NCBI GenBank assembly: GCA_963978545.1
Contig: OZ021727.1
Location: forward strand, 52,898,487-52,962,486
Length of the DNA: 64,000 nt
Reading direction: 5' to 3'
DNA from: Linyphia triangularis
Taxonomy: Eukaryota; Arthropoda; Arachnida; Araneae; Linyphiidae
Made by a program: the position numbers and the translations under genes. The stretch's first letter is position 1; each line of letters begins with the position of its first letter. Of the stretch, positions 11,732 to 21,285 are shown piece by piece. The notes below the pieces were generated by a model. It was not told the origin of the DNA and made no database searches. It worked only from the letters and a program-made list of their open reading frames with translations.

Positions 11732-12326
11732 TTTGTTTCTGTTTTCAACTGAACTTTACGAAGTGTTAGTTTTTAAGTGAGAACACATTCTCTTCGCTGT
11801 TAGTTTTGTTTTTATTTTTTCTAATGCGCGATAGTTTGTATCGCCATATGAATAATGCTAGCCTCAGTTAAACCATTGCTGGCTCACTTGTAGCAAGCCA
11901 ATCTTTTAGTCAAGCCGGTTCTGGATACTGTTTAAACGATGCTGATAACAGCAGTTAAACTGCTGGCCCTACTGTAGGCAAGACAGTCACTTTTATGCAC
12001 TGAAAAGCAAAGGTCATCCACCGATGGCCCCACAGTTCAGGTGATGGCCACAGTCTGTCACCCAATGCTGGCCCAGCTTATTTGTTTTTACTGGATTTAT
12101 ACAAGCTTTTTTCCACTGGCACAGTTATTTGTTCGAAAAACCGATGAGTAATCAAGCGTCTTAATATATCAATAATATAACCGATAAAACACAGTTTTAA
12201 AATAAATCCTTCATATGAATTGCTAATTTTTATATGCAGTTGTAGCTTCTTGAGCTCAGATCACGTTTTCATAATATTTGACTACTAAGAACAAAAAATC
12301 CATTCCGAACTATTTACTAGCTTCAT
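11732..12326. other. Unassigned sequence with repeated TGGC-rich blocks
   Basis: Between 11840 and 12090 the blocks GCTGGC, GATGGCC and GCTGGCCC recur at irregular spacing. They resemble the GC-richer patch near 11.2-11.5 kb on the other side of the SINE, so both may be one older dispersed element. No open frame or boundary can be supported. Confidence 0.3.
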
Positions 12327-12420
12327 TTTTACCTCAAAACTTTATTGAATACATTGTTATCCACAATCAGTCTATCTGCCAAGATTCAGCTCGATTGGAT
12401 AACAGAAAATGTCTGGCCAC
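12327..12420. repeat. Copy of a dispersed ~156 bp repeat, interrupted by the gypsy element
   Basis: The core TCTATCTGCCAAGATTCAGC followed by TCGATTGGAT matches related copies near 23.15 and 23.58 kb (same strand) and 51.3-51.9 kb (opposite strand). The gypsy element's 3' LTR starts immediately after it, so the insertion lies at the edge of this older repeat. Confidence 0.6.
12416..12420. repeat. Target-site duplication of the gypsy element, left copy
   Basis: GCCAC directly abuts the LTR; the same five bases follow the other LTR at 21281-21285. Confidence 0.9.
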
Positions 12421-13083
12421 TGCCGTGAGTATAGTGGTTAATTAACAAACGTCAGAATTAATCTAAAGGAACTTAATTTCGTGCATAAGTAAAAGCGTTG
12501 CAATAACTCAAAGTCGTAACTTGAAATGATATTTATTCATGAACAATAGGTATTTAGACAACACATTTCCTCAAAGCACGCTTAGTTAAGTCAGTGCTGA
12601 CATCCATAGATTACAAGCAAAATATAATATATCATAAAGATATCATAGAACAACTAATAAATCATATTGACACTTTTGATTACTATACAGTATAAAAACT
12701 GGCTGAGCATTTGAATCAAGAAATTTCACTTACTGGCATAACAGGGTCAGGAAAATGGCGAATTCATGTGCATGTAATTGCGTCCGATAAAAATGCATCT
12801 CTCTCTCAGGCATCACCGCTTGACCGACTTCCTATCTCCCCAATTTCCTTCTGTCTCTTACGATCCCCCTCATAATTGCATCAAAACTTCTCTCTCTACG
12901 CCATTGGAGCGGCTCGAATCCTTTATGGAATCGCCAACTCTTATTTGACCAATTGGCCAAACCCCTGTTTAAAAATTCCCCCAAAAGCTTCGGACAGAAA
13001 CTTAAGGGGCTATGCACTTGTTGCAGTTTTAAACAGACCCCTTAATACAATTTGTAAAATGTCTGTGGATATACAGCATGACA
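12421..13083 (-). repeat. 3' LTR of the gypsy element (663 bp)
   Basis: In element orientation it begins TGTCATGCTG and ends CTCACGGCA, the standard TG...CA ends. It matches 20618-21280 base for base except at 13067. Open frames inside it appear in both LTR copies and have no motif, so I do not treat them as genes. Confidence 0.97.
12532..12537 (-). promoter_or_regulatory. AATAAA polyadenylation signal in the 3' LTR
   Basis: AATAAA on the coding strand, about 110 bases before the LTR end, a suitable place for the R-region polyadenylation signal. The same hexamer exists in the 5' LTR at the matching offset. Its use is inferred. Confidence 0.45.
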
Positions 13084-13101
13084 TTTATCACCCTTTTCAC
13101 C
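13084..13101 (-). promoter_or_regulatory. Polypurine-tract-like sequence next to the 3' LTR
   Basis: GGTGAAAAGGGTGATAAA on the element strand directly precedes the 3' LTR. It is purine-rich with three T interruptions and sits where the plus-strand primer of reverse transcription is expected. Confidence 0.55.
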
Positions 13102-15438
13102 AACAAAAATTTTAAAGAAATTCCACTCAGCCAGCTAAAAATTAAAAAAATAAAACACTCACAGCATTCCATAAAGTAACTGCAAAAAAATACACAAGAA
13201 TGAAAGATGATGTGTAAAAGCATGAAATTACAAGCAGATAGTTGCACACTGAAATATGACCAATCACAATTTTTTGTAACATTGTTAAAGAGCAAAAATA
13301 TATAAATAAAAAACAACATGAAGATGTAACCAGGAAAACACAAGGTATAATTTAGAAGGGAAAGAAAAAGAAGTTGGTTCATGAACAACGTTCTCAATCG
13401 TCATTGTGTAAGTTTTTTTTTAGTTTCATAGTTTGTAAATCTCCATAGTCAAAGAGTTCAGTTTATTGTGACCATCTAACACAGTATTGTTGTTCTGTGT
13501 TATCCTAAAGGTGTTGAACATTCCTAGCAAAAAGTTTGTGCATCGGAAAGAAAACAGTTTATTGTTCACACTTACAATGTCACTAGAATGTCTGTCTTCT
13601 CTTGTTCCCTGAAGATCGAGTTACCCAGGAGCAAAAAAAGAATAGTTTTACCTGGATGTCGTGTGGCCCTCAATCAAAGTGGATGGCCAGAGGAAAATGT
13701 GTTCAGTTGTAATTGCATTGGTGATGAGGAGTCAAAGGAAAGCTGCGAGGGGTGTGGCCTGCTTTGCTACCTGTTCCTTTCTCCAACTTCGCGGACTTGG
13801 GTGAGTGACGGCCTCCTACTGTATGGCCAGGTCAAGCTTGCTGATCTCTGTAACCGGAACATCGGAACATTCTCTGTGTGTCGTCTGCTGTGATGATGCC
13901 GGAAGGTAGCTCCGCCCTGTCCCACAGGTGTCGAATGGGGCATGTTGGGTCCTCCCATCAATTTGTATGTCCACGGTCCACGTCTCTCGGACTCCGCTGC
14001 TTGGAATTTCGCAGTCGTTCGGTGTAGCTTGTTGAGGACTGCCATCTGGTGGTGTGGTATGGAAACATCTGTTGGACCTGTTGCTGCGTTGTCGTGGTCT
14101 GATTGAAATCGCTGAGTAGTCTGGAAAGCGAGTACTGTATCTCTGACGAAATCTGACCATTCTGAAGAACTATTTCTGCTTCACTGTAAATCTCTGGCCA
14201 GCGGTGATATTCAGCTGTAGCAAAAATTTAGGAATGCTACTTTGCGCAAGGCAGCACGCCATTCTACTTGATTGTAAATGCAGATCTGTTTAGATTTTTT
14301 GACACAGAAAAATGACAATTCCAAGACTCATAAATACTCAGCCAGTCCTAAACTTTTAACCTAATCAACTATTATTAGTAATCCTCACATGAAAGACTGC
14401 TCAAAATCAAAATAGAAAAAAGAAAAAAAAAATTACAATTTAACTTTCATTAACCAAAGTAGAAAAATACAAATATACTTAGTCTTATCTCCCTTTTATA
14501 TCATTTTTTTCTTAAACTTCCCTTGATTTTTTATTACATAACCAGAACAAAGCATTAAGTTTCCCTCCAAAAATTAATTTACACCACCAATTGCCAAACA
14601 ATAATTAACATCCTTAATCACCAATTCCAATCATGAATTAATTACTAATATCGTAGACAACACACTCGTATAATCAGAGCCACGATCCAAAATCAACAGC
14701 GTGAACGCGTTCTGTTGATCAAATCAATCCAGAGCACATAAAAGCAAGACACCCGACACTAAATCCGCTCCTTTTGCCTGCCTAACAGCAGATTCCTATC
14801 AGTTTCAGTGTTCAAAAACGCCTTAATCTAACCCATTAAAAAAAACAATGCCATACATTAATCGAAAAGAGACCAAATGTCTCATTAATTCCAGTGCAAC
14901 AAATCGCTACCAAAAAAAAATTTCGACGACCCCCTCGTTGGCCCTAAAAAAAAAAAAAAAACCGACTTCCGCTACCTCTGTTAAAGTGGGGAGAGAAAAA
15001 AACGAAAAATCGCCCCTCTGAACTCTCCAAAAAGAAAAACAACACAAAAACACAAACTTCGTTCTCCTTGGCAAGTCACGTGACAGAAGCGGTCAGACTT
15101 CTCCCCGTCTGATGACGTCACACACCCTTTCCGAGACCGGAGAACTCATATTCCCCACAAAAAAATAAATAAAAACCTGTTCTGAAAGTGACCAACATTC
15201 GCCCTTATTCCCGCCAAAATGCAGACAGTCACTTGCCGACGCGTCCCTCGCCATTAGTGTCAACAAGACTCTACGCGACAATATTTATGACCAATTCATG
15301 CGTGCTGAATACTCCCGTAGCAAAGATTGACAAAAGCTAAGACTTTTAAATTTACGAGTTCCCTCGTCTAGCCAGAGAATGACAGCGCTTTTTTTTATTG
15401 TTTGTCAATCCAAGTCTTGTCCTAGGAATCGTGAGAAG
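13102..15438 (-). other. Long non-env spacer between pol and the 3' LTR
   Basis: About 2.3 kb with no continuous open frame. It is patchy: AT-rich from 13.1 to 13.5 kb, GC-richer from 13.6 to 14.2 kb (the retropepsin-like relic), A/T-rich to 14.7 kb, then a mixed stretch with a TGACGTCA palindrome at about 15112-15119 and several A-runs. It lacks the signal peptide, furin site and membrane anchor expected of an env gene. It may be acquired cargo, a degraded third frame or a regulatory region. Confidence 0.55.
13816..14160 (-). pseudogene. Decayed retropepsin-like fragment from another retroelement
   Basis: A 114-codon frame ends in a stretch reading VDIQIDGRTQHAPFDTCGTG and then RSYL. It resembles the start of a retroviral-type aspartic protease, where an IDG strand leads into the DTGA catalytic loop. 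Here the loop reads DTCGTG, so the active site looks disrupted, and the frame stops soon after PVTEISKLDLAIQ. The first part is rich in R, S, T and P, like the end of a gag. It lies downstream of the element's own intact protease and in the same orientation. Most likely it is a fragment of a second retroelement carried as passenger DNA; a chance resemblance is possible. Confidence 0.35.
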
Positions 15439-18400
15439 TTATCGCTGAACGCGATCTTTACTTCTAAGATCGTACCGGTGTGGTAAAGATGCCTGAAGGT
15501 CAGAATTATTTTTGTGATCTATTCCCTTTTCCAAGATAAATTTATCGTATCTCTTTTCTGCTAGTTTTAAACTACAGATGTGGATGCGTGTCTTAACGAT
15601 TTGGGGGGATGTTAACAATTGAATGTCAAAGAGGTTTTTTGTGTGTATCTTTGTAATCTTGTAGGGTCCTGTGAAATACTTTTTAAACTTGCCTGGGGTT
15701 TTGTAGTACACAATACTGTCAACTGTGAAATGTCTCTTGTGTGATTTACTGATAGCATAATTTTGCTGTGTCAATTGTGCATTTTCAATGTGTTTAAAAG
15801 CCTGTTTCCTACATTCTTCTATTTGTAGCATTGTTTTCTCAACGTAATTAGGATATCCCAACCAATCTAAATTTGATTTTTTACAAACCTTCATTGTGCT
15901 GAATATAGGTTCTATTTTACGACCAAAAAATAGCTGTGAAGGGGAAAAGCTTGTCGTAGAGTGAATTGAACTGTTATACATTGCCTTATGAATATCTAAT
16001 GCTGATTGTAGATCAATTTTTTGCTCTTTTAAAGCTAAGATGGTGTTCTTAATCTCTAAATTCGTGGACTCGACTTTACCGTTGCACCAAGGAGCGTAAA
16101 CAGGTGTGTGTATAAGGTGTACCCCTAATAATCTGTTTAATTCGGTAAAGCCCTTAGAAATGAAGTTACTACAATTGTCTGATAAAATGGTTTCTGGTAC
16201 GCCGTATCTAGAAATGTACTGCATGAGACACTTAGCTATTTGTTGTGATCCAATTGATTCTAATTTATATAGATCTAAGTATCTACTAAAATTTTCTATG
16301 ATACTTAATACGTAAGCGCCACACTTGAGCGGTCCCAAAATATCCATAGATAACTGTGCTCCAATTCTATTTGGAATATGTGCAAATCCTTGCGGTTTGA
16401 ATTTTTGATAGCTTCGCTTCACTCTATTGCAAGTTTCACAACTCTTAATGTAATTTGTGACATCCGAATATAACCCTTTCCAGTGAAATTTTTGCATTAA
16501 AAATTGAAACGTCTTAGCTATGCCAAAATGTGTAAAATGTGCGTTTTGAATTGCGTGAATTTGTAATGTGTCCGGTAGAACCACATTAAACATGTAGCTA
16601 TCTACATCGTTTTCTGTAATTTTTCTCTTGAACATAAGTAATCCAGAATCTTCATCCACAAAATAATTTTTAAATTTTGCCTTCAATTTGCCATTATCCT
16701 TGTGTAAAGCTTCCTTAATTTCCAGAATGTTAAGATCCCTATTTTGTTCCATAAGAATATTAGTATCATCTAATTTATGACCCTTGTTATCAGATAAATG
16801 ATGTATGATGTTTGAGCTTTTCAGCTGATTGACTACACAATTCTCCCAAGCTTGCTCTTCTTTGTTGATGTGAACGGAACCTTCGGATTGTGAAGCTGTT
16901 CCAATGTTTTGGTTATACTGAGCCTGTGGTGTACTGAGTATGGTATTTACGGAATTAAGGTTTGTTTTAGGTATAGTATCATCTACATTTTTAGAACCCT
17001 CTGAAAGAATTTCTTTAATTCTCGTAGTATCTGTGTCCAATGTGACCTCAATATTTGGTATATTGACCATACGTGACAAATAGTCCGGTAAAACGTTGTC
17101 AATACCTCTGATGTACTGTATGTCGAAAGAGTAATAAGCCAATTCATTTAAAATCCTTGTAATTTTATTTGACTTGTTTTGAAGTTTGGAGAAATACTGT
17201 AGTGGTCTGTGGTCAGAAAAAACAGTAAATGTGCCCCCATACAAATACTCACAGAAGTGTAAGATTGATTTATGTAAAGCAATAAGCTCAAGATAAATCG
17301 CTGGCTGCTTTTCCTCAAATTGTGAGTTCTTTTTAGAGAAATACGCAACAGGACAAAGTTTGTCACCATGATACTGAAAAAGACTGGCTCCAACTGACAT
17401 TTTCGAAGCGTCACATGCGAGATAAAATTTCTCTTTAATATTGACCTGTTTTAAAAAGGGTTTAGTAAAAAATTGCCTTTGTAGATTTTGAAAAGCTACA
17501 TTATGCCTTTCTGTCCAAACAAACGGTGTTTTTTTTTTTGTTAATTCCTCCAAAACACTTGTGTAGTTAGCATAGTTCTTAATACTATCACGATAAAAAT
17601 TAGTCAAACCATTGAATCGACGTAATTCCTTGATGTTTTTAGGAGTTTGGAAGCAGGTGATTTTTTGAGTGTTATATTCTGTTGGAGTGATTCCTGTTTG
17701 TGAAATTTCGTATCCCAAATATGTGATTTTCTCCCTAAAGAAATTGCATTTCTCTGCACTTAAAGTTAAGTTGTTAGCCCTTAATCTCTCGAATACTAAC
17801 TGCAGCTTATGTATCATTTCTTCAAAGCAGTTTGAAGGAATTATTACGTCATCAATAAAGAAACGAATTCCATAACTTATCAAATCTCCCAATATCTCAT
17901 GTATCAAATTTTGGAATATAGATGACGCTGTGACAAAACCATAAGGTAGACGGACAAATTTATATGTACCCCACATTGAGGCAAATCCAAACTTTTCAGA
18001 ATGTTCCTCCATGCTTAACTGTAAGAATGCGCTATTAAAATCAATAATGCTGTAAAATCGGTACCCACTTAAATCTGTGACCAAATCTTTGATTTTTGGT
18101 AAGATCTGTGGTGCTTTAACAATTAAAGAATTCAAAAGACGCATATCCAAACATAAGCGAAAGCGTTTCTTATCGTCATTATTTTCTGCCTTTTTTTTTA
18201 CCATAAGCACAGGTGCCAAAAAATTCGTGTTTGACTTTCGAATGATGTTGGCTTCCAAAAGAGTGTCAATTTGAATTTTTGCCTCTTCTCTTAGAAGATG
18301 GGGGATGGGATAAGGCTTACACCCAATTGCAGAATCATGTTTTAAGATTATATTAGGTTTTATAGCATCACAATGGCCTAAAGTTTTCATGGATTTTGAA

Positions 18401-19377
18401 AACACCATGTAGTTTTCCTGTAATAATTGACTCAGAATTTTGCTGTTGTTATCGTTGAGGTGACTCAAATCAAAATCGATGATGCTAAATTCCCGTTCTC
18501 GCAAATGCTTAATTTCCTCAGTAGCCGTAATCAAGTTAATCATTTGTGTGTTTGATTTTTGCGAATCATCAATTTGAAAATCTTTTTCAAAATACCCAAC
18601 TTTCATCGATTTATTTAAGTGAAGAGTGTCTGGTGATTTGTTTTGAACCAATGTACTAAATTCATTATTCTTCATGTAGTTAATGGACATGCTACACTCT
18701 AGTCGATTATTAAGTTGCATAGGTGTGAAACAAATGTCCCCCTCAAAATTTTTATTTGTGTAATCCTTGCTTCTCAATTTAACGAAACTCGCTTCACCAG
18801 GCTCTAAGATGACTGCATGTGTCAAGAAAACAGAATTTGACTCCCCTTTTATGCAAAGGGTAGAGTCACAGAATTTGACTGTTGTCTTGTCTAGAAACTC
18901 CAGTTTACCCTCACGTAAGTTTACAATTACCCTATTTTCACTCAGAAACTGCATGCCTAAAATAATCTGAAATTGCTCTTGAAACCTTTCGCTTGAGACG
19001 AAAAACGTAACCTTTAGCCTTTTATTTCCCACTTTTAAAATCGTCTCAATGCAATTTGTGTATTTTAATACTGATCCTGTTATGGTCGTAATTACCACAT
19101 TTGAAGCGACACATTTAGTTTTGATTTTCTGTTTTATTAACATGTAAACTTCCTTTGAGCATAAGCAGATATTTGCTCCTGTATCAAGAAGTGCTTTAAA
19201 TTGTATTCCTGCGATTTCCGTTTGAATAATAGGTAAATTTGAAACATTGTAACTGTTAAAATTGTTTAAATTCTCGATTTTCAAATTTCCCACCTGTAAT
19301 TGTCTGGGTATACCTGCACTTCTGGTTTGATCTGAGCAACTGTTTAAGTGTTCTCCATGTCCCCCTGTGCTATGTCT
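15439..19377 (-). CDS. pol: Gypsy pol polyprotein: protease, reverse transcriptase, RNase H, integrase
   Basis: The frame is open from the gag frameshift heptamer to a stop at 15439 (about 1,312 codons; positions below count from the GTG at 19293). The protease loop LLDTGA is at 35-40, with ILG at 111-113. In RT, the first catalytic aspartate is 418 (IIDF) and the FIDD box is at 480-482. RNase H has D628, E669, D694 and D737. In integrase, the zinc ligands are H919, H922, C952 and C955; the DDE residues are D984, D1039 and E1075, with 35 residues between the last two. A GPY/F-type FTGPYKI lies at 1207-1213, and no chromodomain follows. All catalytic residues are present. The frame is -1 relative to gag and overlaps its end. 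There is no ATG at the start of the frame, consistent with expression as a gag-pol fusion. Confidence 0.96.
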   Translation of the reverse strand, partial: RHSTGGHGEHLNSCSDQTRSAGIPRQLQVGNLKIENLNNFNSYNVSNLPIIQTEIAGIQFKALLDTGANICLCSKEVYMLIKQKIKTKCVASNVVITTITGSVLKYTNCIETILKVGNKRLKVTFFVSSERFQEQFQIILGMQFLSENRVIVNLREGKLEFLDKTTVKFCDSTLCIKGESNSVFLTHAVILEPGEASFVKLRSKDYTNKNFEGDICFTPMQLNNRLECSMSINYMKNNEFSTLVQNKSPDTLHLNKSMKVGYFEKDFQIDDSQKSNTQMINLITATEEIKHLREREFSIIDFDLSHLNDNNSKILSQLLQENYMVFSKSMKTLGHCDAIKPNIILKHDSAIGCKPYPIPHLLREEAKIQIDTLLEANIIRKSNTNFLAPVLMVKKKAENNDDKKRFRLCLDMRLLNSLIVKAPQILPKIKDLVTDLSGYRFYSIIDFNSAFLQLSMEEHSEKFGFASMWGTYKFVRLPYGFVTASSIFQNLIHEILGDLISYGIRFFIDDVIIPSNCFEEMIHKLQLVFERLRANNLTLSAEKCNFFREKITYLGYEISQTGITPTEYNTQKITCFQTPKNIKELRRFNGLTNFYRDSIKNYANYTSVLEELTKKKTPFVWTERHNVAFQNLQRQFFTKPFLKQVNIKEKFYLACDASKMSVGASLFQYHGDKLCPVAYFSKKNSQFEEKQPAIYLELIALHKSILHFCEYLYGGTFTVFSDHRPLQYFSKLQNKSNKITRILNELAYYSFDIQYIRGIDNVLPDYLSRMVNIPNIEVTLDTDTTRIKEILSEGSKNVDDTIPKTNLNSVNTILSTPQAQYNQNIGTASQSEGSVHINKEEQAWENCVVNQLKSSNIIHHLSDNKGHKLDDTNILMEQNRDLNILEIKEALHKDNGKLKAKFKNYFVDEDSGLLMFKRKITENDVDSYMFNVVLPDTLQIHAIQNAHFTHFGIAKTFQFLMQKFHWKGLYSDVTNYIKSCETCNRVKRSYQKFKPQGFAHIPNRIGAQLSMDILGPLKCGAYVLSIIENFSRYLDLYKLESIGSQQIAKCLMQYISRYGVPETILSDNCSNFISKGFTELNRLLGVHLIHTPVYAPWCNGKVESTNLEIKNTILALKEQKIDLQSALDIHKAMYNSSIHSTTSFSPSQLFFGRKIEPIFSTMKVCKKSNLDWLGYPNYVEKTMLQIEECRKQAFKHIENAQLTQQNYAISKSHKRHFTVDSIVYYKTPGKFKKYFTGPYKITKIHTKNLFDIQLLTSPQIVKTRIHICSLKLAEKRYDKFILEKGIDHKNNSDLQASLPHRYDLRSKDRVQR

Positions 19378-20501
19378 AAAAAATGATTTGAAGCTTGTGA
19401 ATTATTGTTACCATGTGAATTATATCTACCTCTGCTTTGATTATTGTAGTAATAATTACCACGATTTTGTCTGTTCTGTCCCCTGACGTGCTGATTCGGA
19501 TTTCTGAAGTACCTGTTTTGTGATATGTTACCTCTATTACCACCCCGTTGACCGGAATAACCGCCTCTCGCATTTTGGGTGTTCGGATATTGCTGGTTAT
19601 GTCTATTTTGTTGTGGTATGTTAATCATACTCTTAAATGCCTCACATTCCGTTGAAAAATGATCCCCCGACACTCCACATAAATAACACTGCATCGCTTG
19701 TACTTGCCCAGGAGGGTTTTGAGTAGTTGTTTGCATGCGATTGATTTGTTGTAACTGCTGCTCTTCTGATTGTGAGAAGGAGTTTTCCACCTTTAATGCA
19801 TTAATTTTACATCTCGCAACCGTGTCAAGCGCCATTTGAGAATTTTTTGCTATTTCAATAGCTTGTTCGAATGATTTCGGGTTCAATTTTAGTACGTCTC
19901 GTTGAATTTCTGGTAGAAGCGCCCCTACGAATTTTGAGAGTCTAAGTTTGTCAATTACCGCTTTCGTATCTTGCGAGATTTCCGTTTGCGAGGTCCCCAA
20001 ATATTTATTCGAAGCCACGACAAGTCTATGTGCAAACATTTTGACTGATTCATTTTCTCTCATGTGACAGTTGGAGAAATCTAATTGGCACTGTCCCACA
20101 TCTAATTCGTCCCGGAAAAAGTCCATGATTTTATCCCTAACCAGATCATAATTTTGGGAATTCATCAATTCTCTGTCTGACATAAGGTAGCGAAGCGCGT
20201 TCCCCCGTAATTTCGATTTCAATATCGTGAGTTTCTCGGAGTCTTTCCACTTTGCCAGTAAAGCCACTTCGTCAAATTGTCGAAAAAAAAATTTCGTCTC
20301 ATCTTTATTACCCTCATAATTTGCGGTTAATAAAGCTAAACCATTTATTCTGCTAGCGCTCTCCATTTCAATGTTTTCCTGTGCCATTTTTTTATTAATT
20401 TGACTTCCGCTCGCACGCTGTTTAATTGTCTCGGCTCTGACTATATTAGCTGTAGTTGACCTCGTTTTGAAATTTGAAAGCGTCCTATTTCCGCGAACCA
20501 T
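19344..20501 (-). CDS. gag: Gypsy gag (capsid/nucleocapsid) protein
   Basis: A 385-residue frame from the first ATG, about 88 bases after the primer-binding site. The central part has a capsid-like helical pattern (FFFRQFDEVALLAKWKDSEK; then RDKIMDFFRDEL). A nucleocapsid zinc knuckle follows at about residues 272-286 (CYLCGVSGDHFSTEC). Its spacing is CX2CX5HX4C rather than the usual CX2CX4HX4C. The C-terminal ~75 residues are rich in R, G, N, Q and Y, a basic low-complexity RNA-binding tail. The frame ends at TAA 19344-19346 inside the overlap with pol. Gag builds the cytoplasmic particle that packages the element RNA. Confidence 0.93.
   Translation of the reverse strand: MVRGNRTLSNFKTRSTTANIVRAETIKQRASGSQINKKMAQENIEMESASRINGLALLTANYEGNKDETKFFFRQFDEVALLAKWKDSEKLTILKSKLRGNALRYLMSDRELMNSQNYDLVRDKIMDFFRDELDVGQCQLDFSNCHMRENESVKMFAHRLVVASNKYLGTSQTEISQDTKAVIDKLRLSKFVGALLPEIQRDVLKLNPKSFEQAIEIAKNSQMALDTVARCKINALKVENSFSQSEEQQLQQINRMQTTTQNPPGQVQAMQCYLCGVSGDHFSTECEAFKSMINIPQQNRHNQQYPNTQNARGGYSGQRGGNRGNISQNRYFRNPNQHVRGQNRQNRGNYYYNNQSRGRYNSHGNNNSQASNHFLDIAQGDMENT
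19377..19383 (-). promoter_or_regulatory. TTTTTTA slippery heptamer for -1 frameshifting, gag to pol
   Basis: On the coding strand the gag codons read CAT TTT TTA GAC. TTTTTTA therefore lies as X XXY YYZ in the gag frame, the canonical -1 slip site. Shifting back one base continues AGA CAT AGC and runs open into pol, while gag ends 11 codons later. A stimulating stem or pseudoknot is expected about 5-8 bases downstream; I could not establish one by eye. Confidence 0.8.
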
Positions 20502-20588
20502 ATTCAATTATAAAAACAATTTCGCAAATCAGTATCATTCTAATTTTACTTTCCATCAAATACCACTTATTCACTGAACAATATGCAT

Positions 20589-20611
20589 TTCAAACTGAGT
20601 CCAAGGCACCA
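20589..20611 (-). promoter_or_regulatory. tRNA primer-binding site of the gypsy element
   Basis: TGGTGCCTTGGACTCAG begins six bases after the 5' LTR and continues for a few more bases. Its complement reads as a tRNA 3' end: CCA, discriminator A, acceptor strand CCAAGGC, T-stem TGAGT and T-loop TTCAAAC. The complementarity could reach the T-loop, about 23 nt. I cannot name the primer tRNA from memory. Confidence 0.8.
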
Positions 20612-20617
20612 TTTATA

Positions 20618-21280
20618 TGCCGTGAGTATAGTGGTTAATTAACAAACGTCAGAATTAATCTAAAGGAACTTAATTTCGTGCATAAGTAAAAGCGTTGCAA
20701 TAACTCAAAGTCGTAACTTGAAATGATATTTATTCATGAACAATAGGTATTTAGACAACACATTTCCTCAAAGCACGCTTAGTTAAGTCAGTGCTGACAT
20801 CCATAGATTACAAGCAAAATATAATATATCATAAAGATATCATAGAACAACTAATAAATCATATTGACACTTTTGATTACTATACAGTATAAAAACTGGC
20901 TGAGCATTTGAATCAAGAAATTTCACTTACTGGCATAACAGGGTCAGGAAAATGGCGAATTCATGTGCATGTAATTGCGTCCGATAAAAATGCATCTCTC
21001 TCTCAGGCATCACCGCTTGACCGACTTCCTATCTCCCCAATTTCCTTCTGTCTCTTACGATCCCCCTCATAATTGCATCAAAACTTCTCTCTCTACGCCA
21101 TTGGAGCGGCTCGAATCCTTTATGGAATCGCCAACTCTTATTTGACCAATTGGCCAAACCCCTGTTTAAAAATTCCCCCAAAAGCTTCGGACAGAAACTT
21201 AAGGGGCTATGCACTTGTTGCAGTTTTAAACAGACCCCTTAATACAATTTGTAAAATGTCTGTTGATATACAGCATGACA
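20618..21280 (-). repeat. 5' LTR of the gypsy element (663 bp)
   Basis: Carries the element's promoter by family rule. It is identical to 12421-13083 except for T at 21264 (G at 13067). Followed on the plus strand by the target duplication GCCAC (21281-21285). Confidence 0.97.
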
Positions 21281-21285
21281 GCCAC

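Larger units (their letters stand above)
12421..21280 (-). mobile_element. Intact Ty3/gypsy LTR retrotransposon, 8,860 bp
   Basis: On the minus strand the order is 5' LTR (20618-21280), primer-binding site, gag, pol (protease-RT-RNase H-integrase), a ~2.35 kb spacer, a purine-rich tract and 3' LTR (12421-13083). Integrase after RT/RNase H places it in Ty3/gypsy. The LTRs are 663 bp each and differ at one base (13067 versus 21264). The 5 bp GCCAC is duplicated at both borders (12416-12420, 21281-21285). Gag and pol are open throughout. No env-like frame is present. The near-identical LTRs indicate a very recent insertion, possibly still capable of transposition. Confidence 0.97.

Noticed and set aside
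12832..13115. Small proteins inside the LTRs
   Set aside because: Present identically in both LTRs, overlapping on both strands, with no motif; LTR sequence is not expected to code here.
13084..15438. An env gene between pol and the 3' LTR
   Set aside because: No open frame of adequate length, no signal peptide and no membrane anchor; only a protease-like relic.
14740..15438. A nested second LTR in the spacer
   Set aside because: The region has mixed composition and a TGACGTCA site, but I found no duplicate copy or TG...CA pair to support it.
19290..19376. Pol starting independently at the GTG at 19293
   Set aside because: GTG starts are rare in eukaryotes, and the frame is open upstream to an in-frame slippery heptamer, so a gag-pol frameshift is the better explanation.
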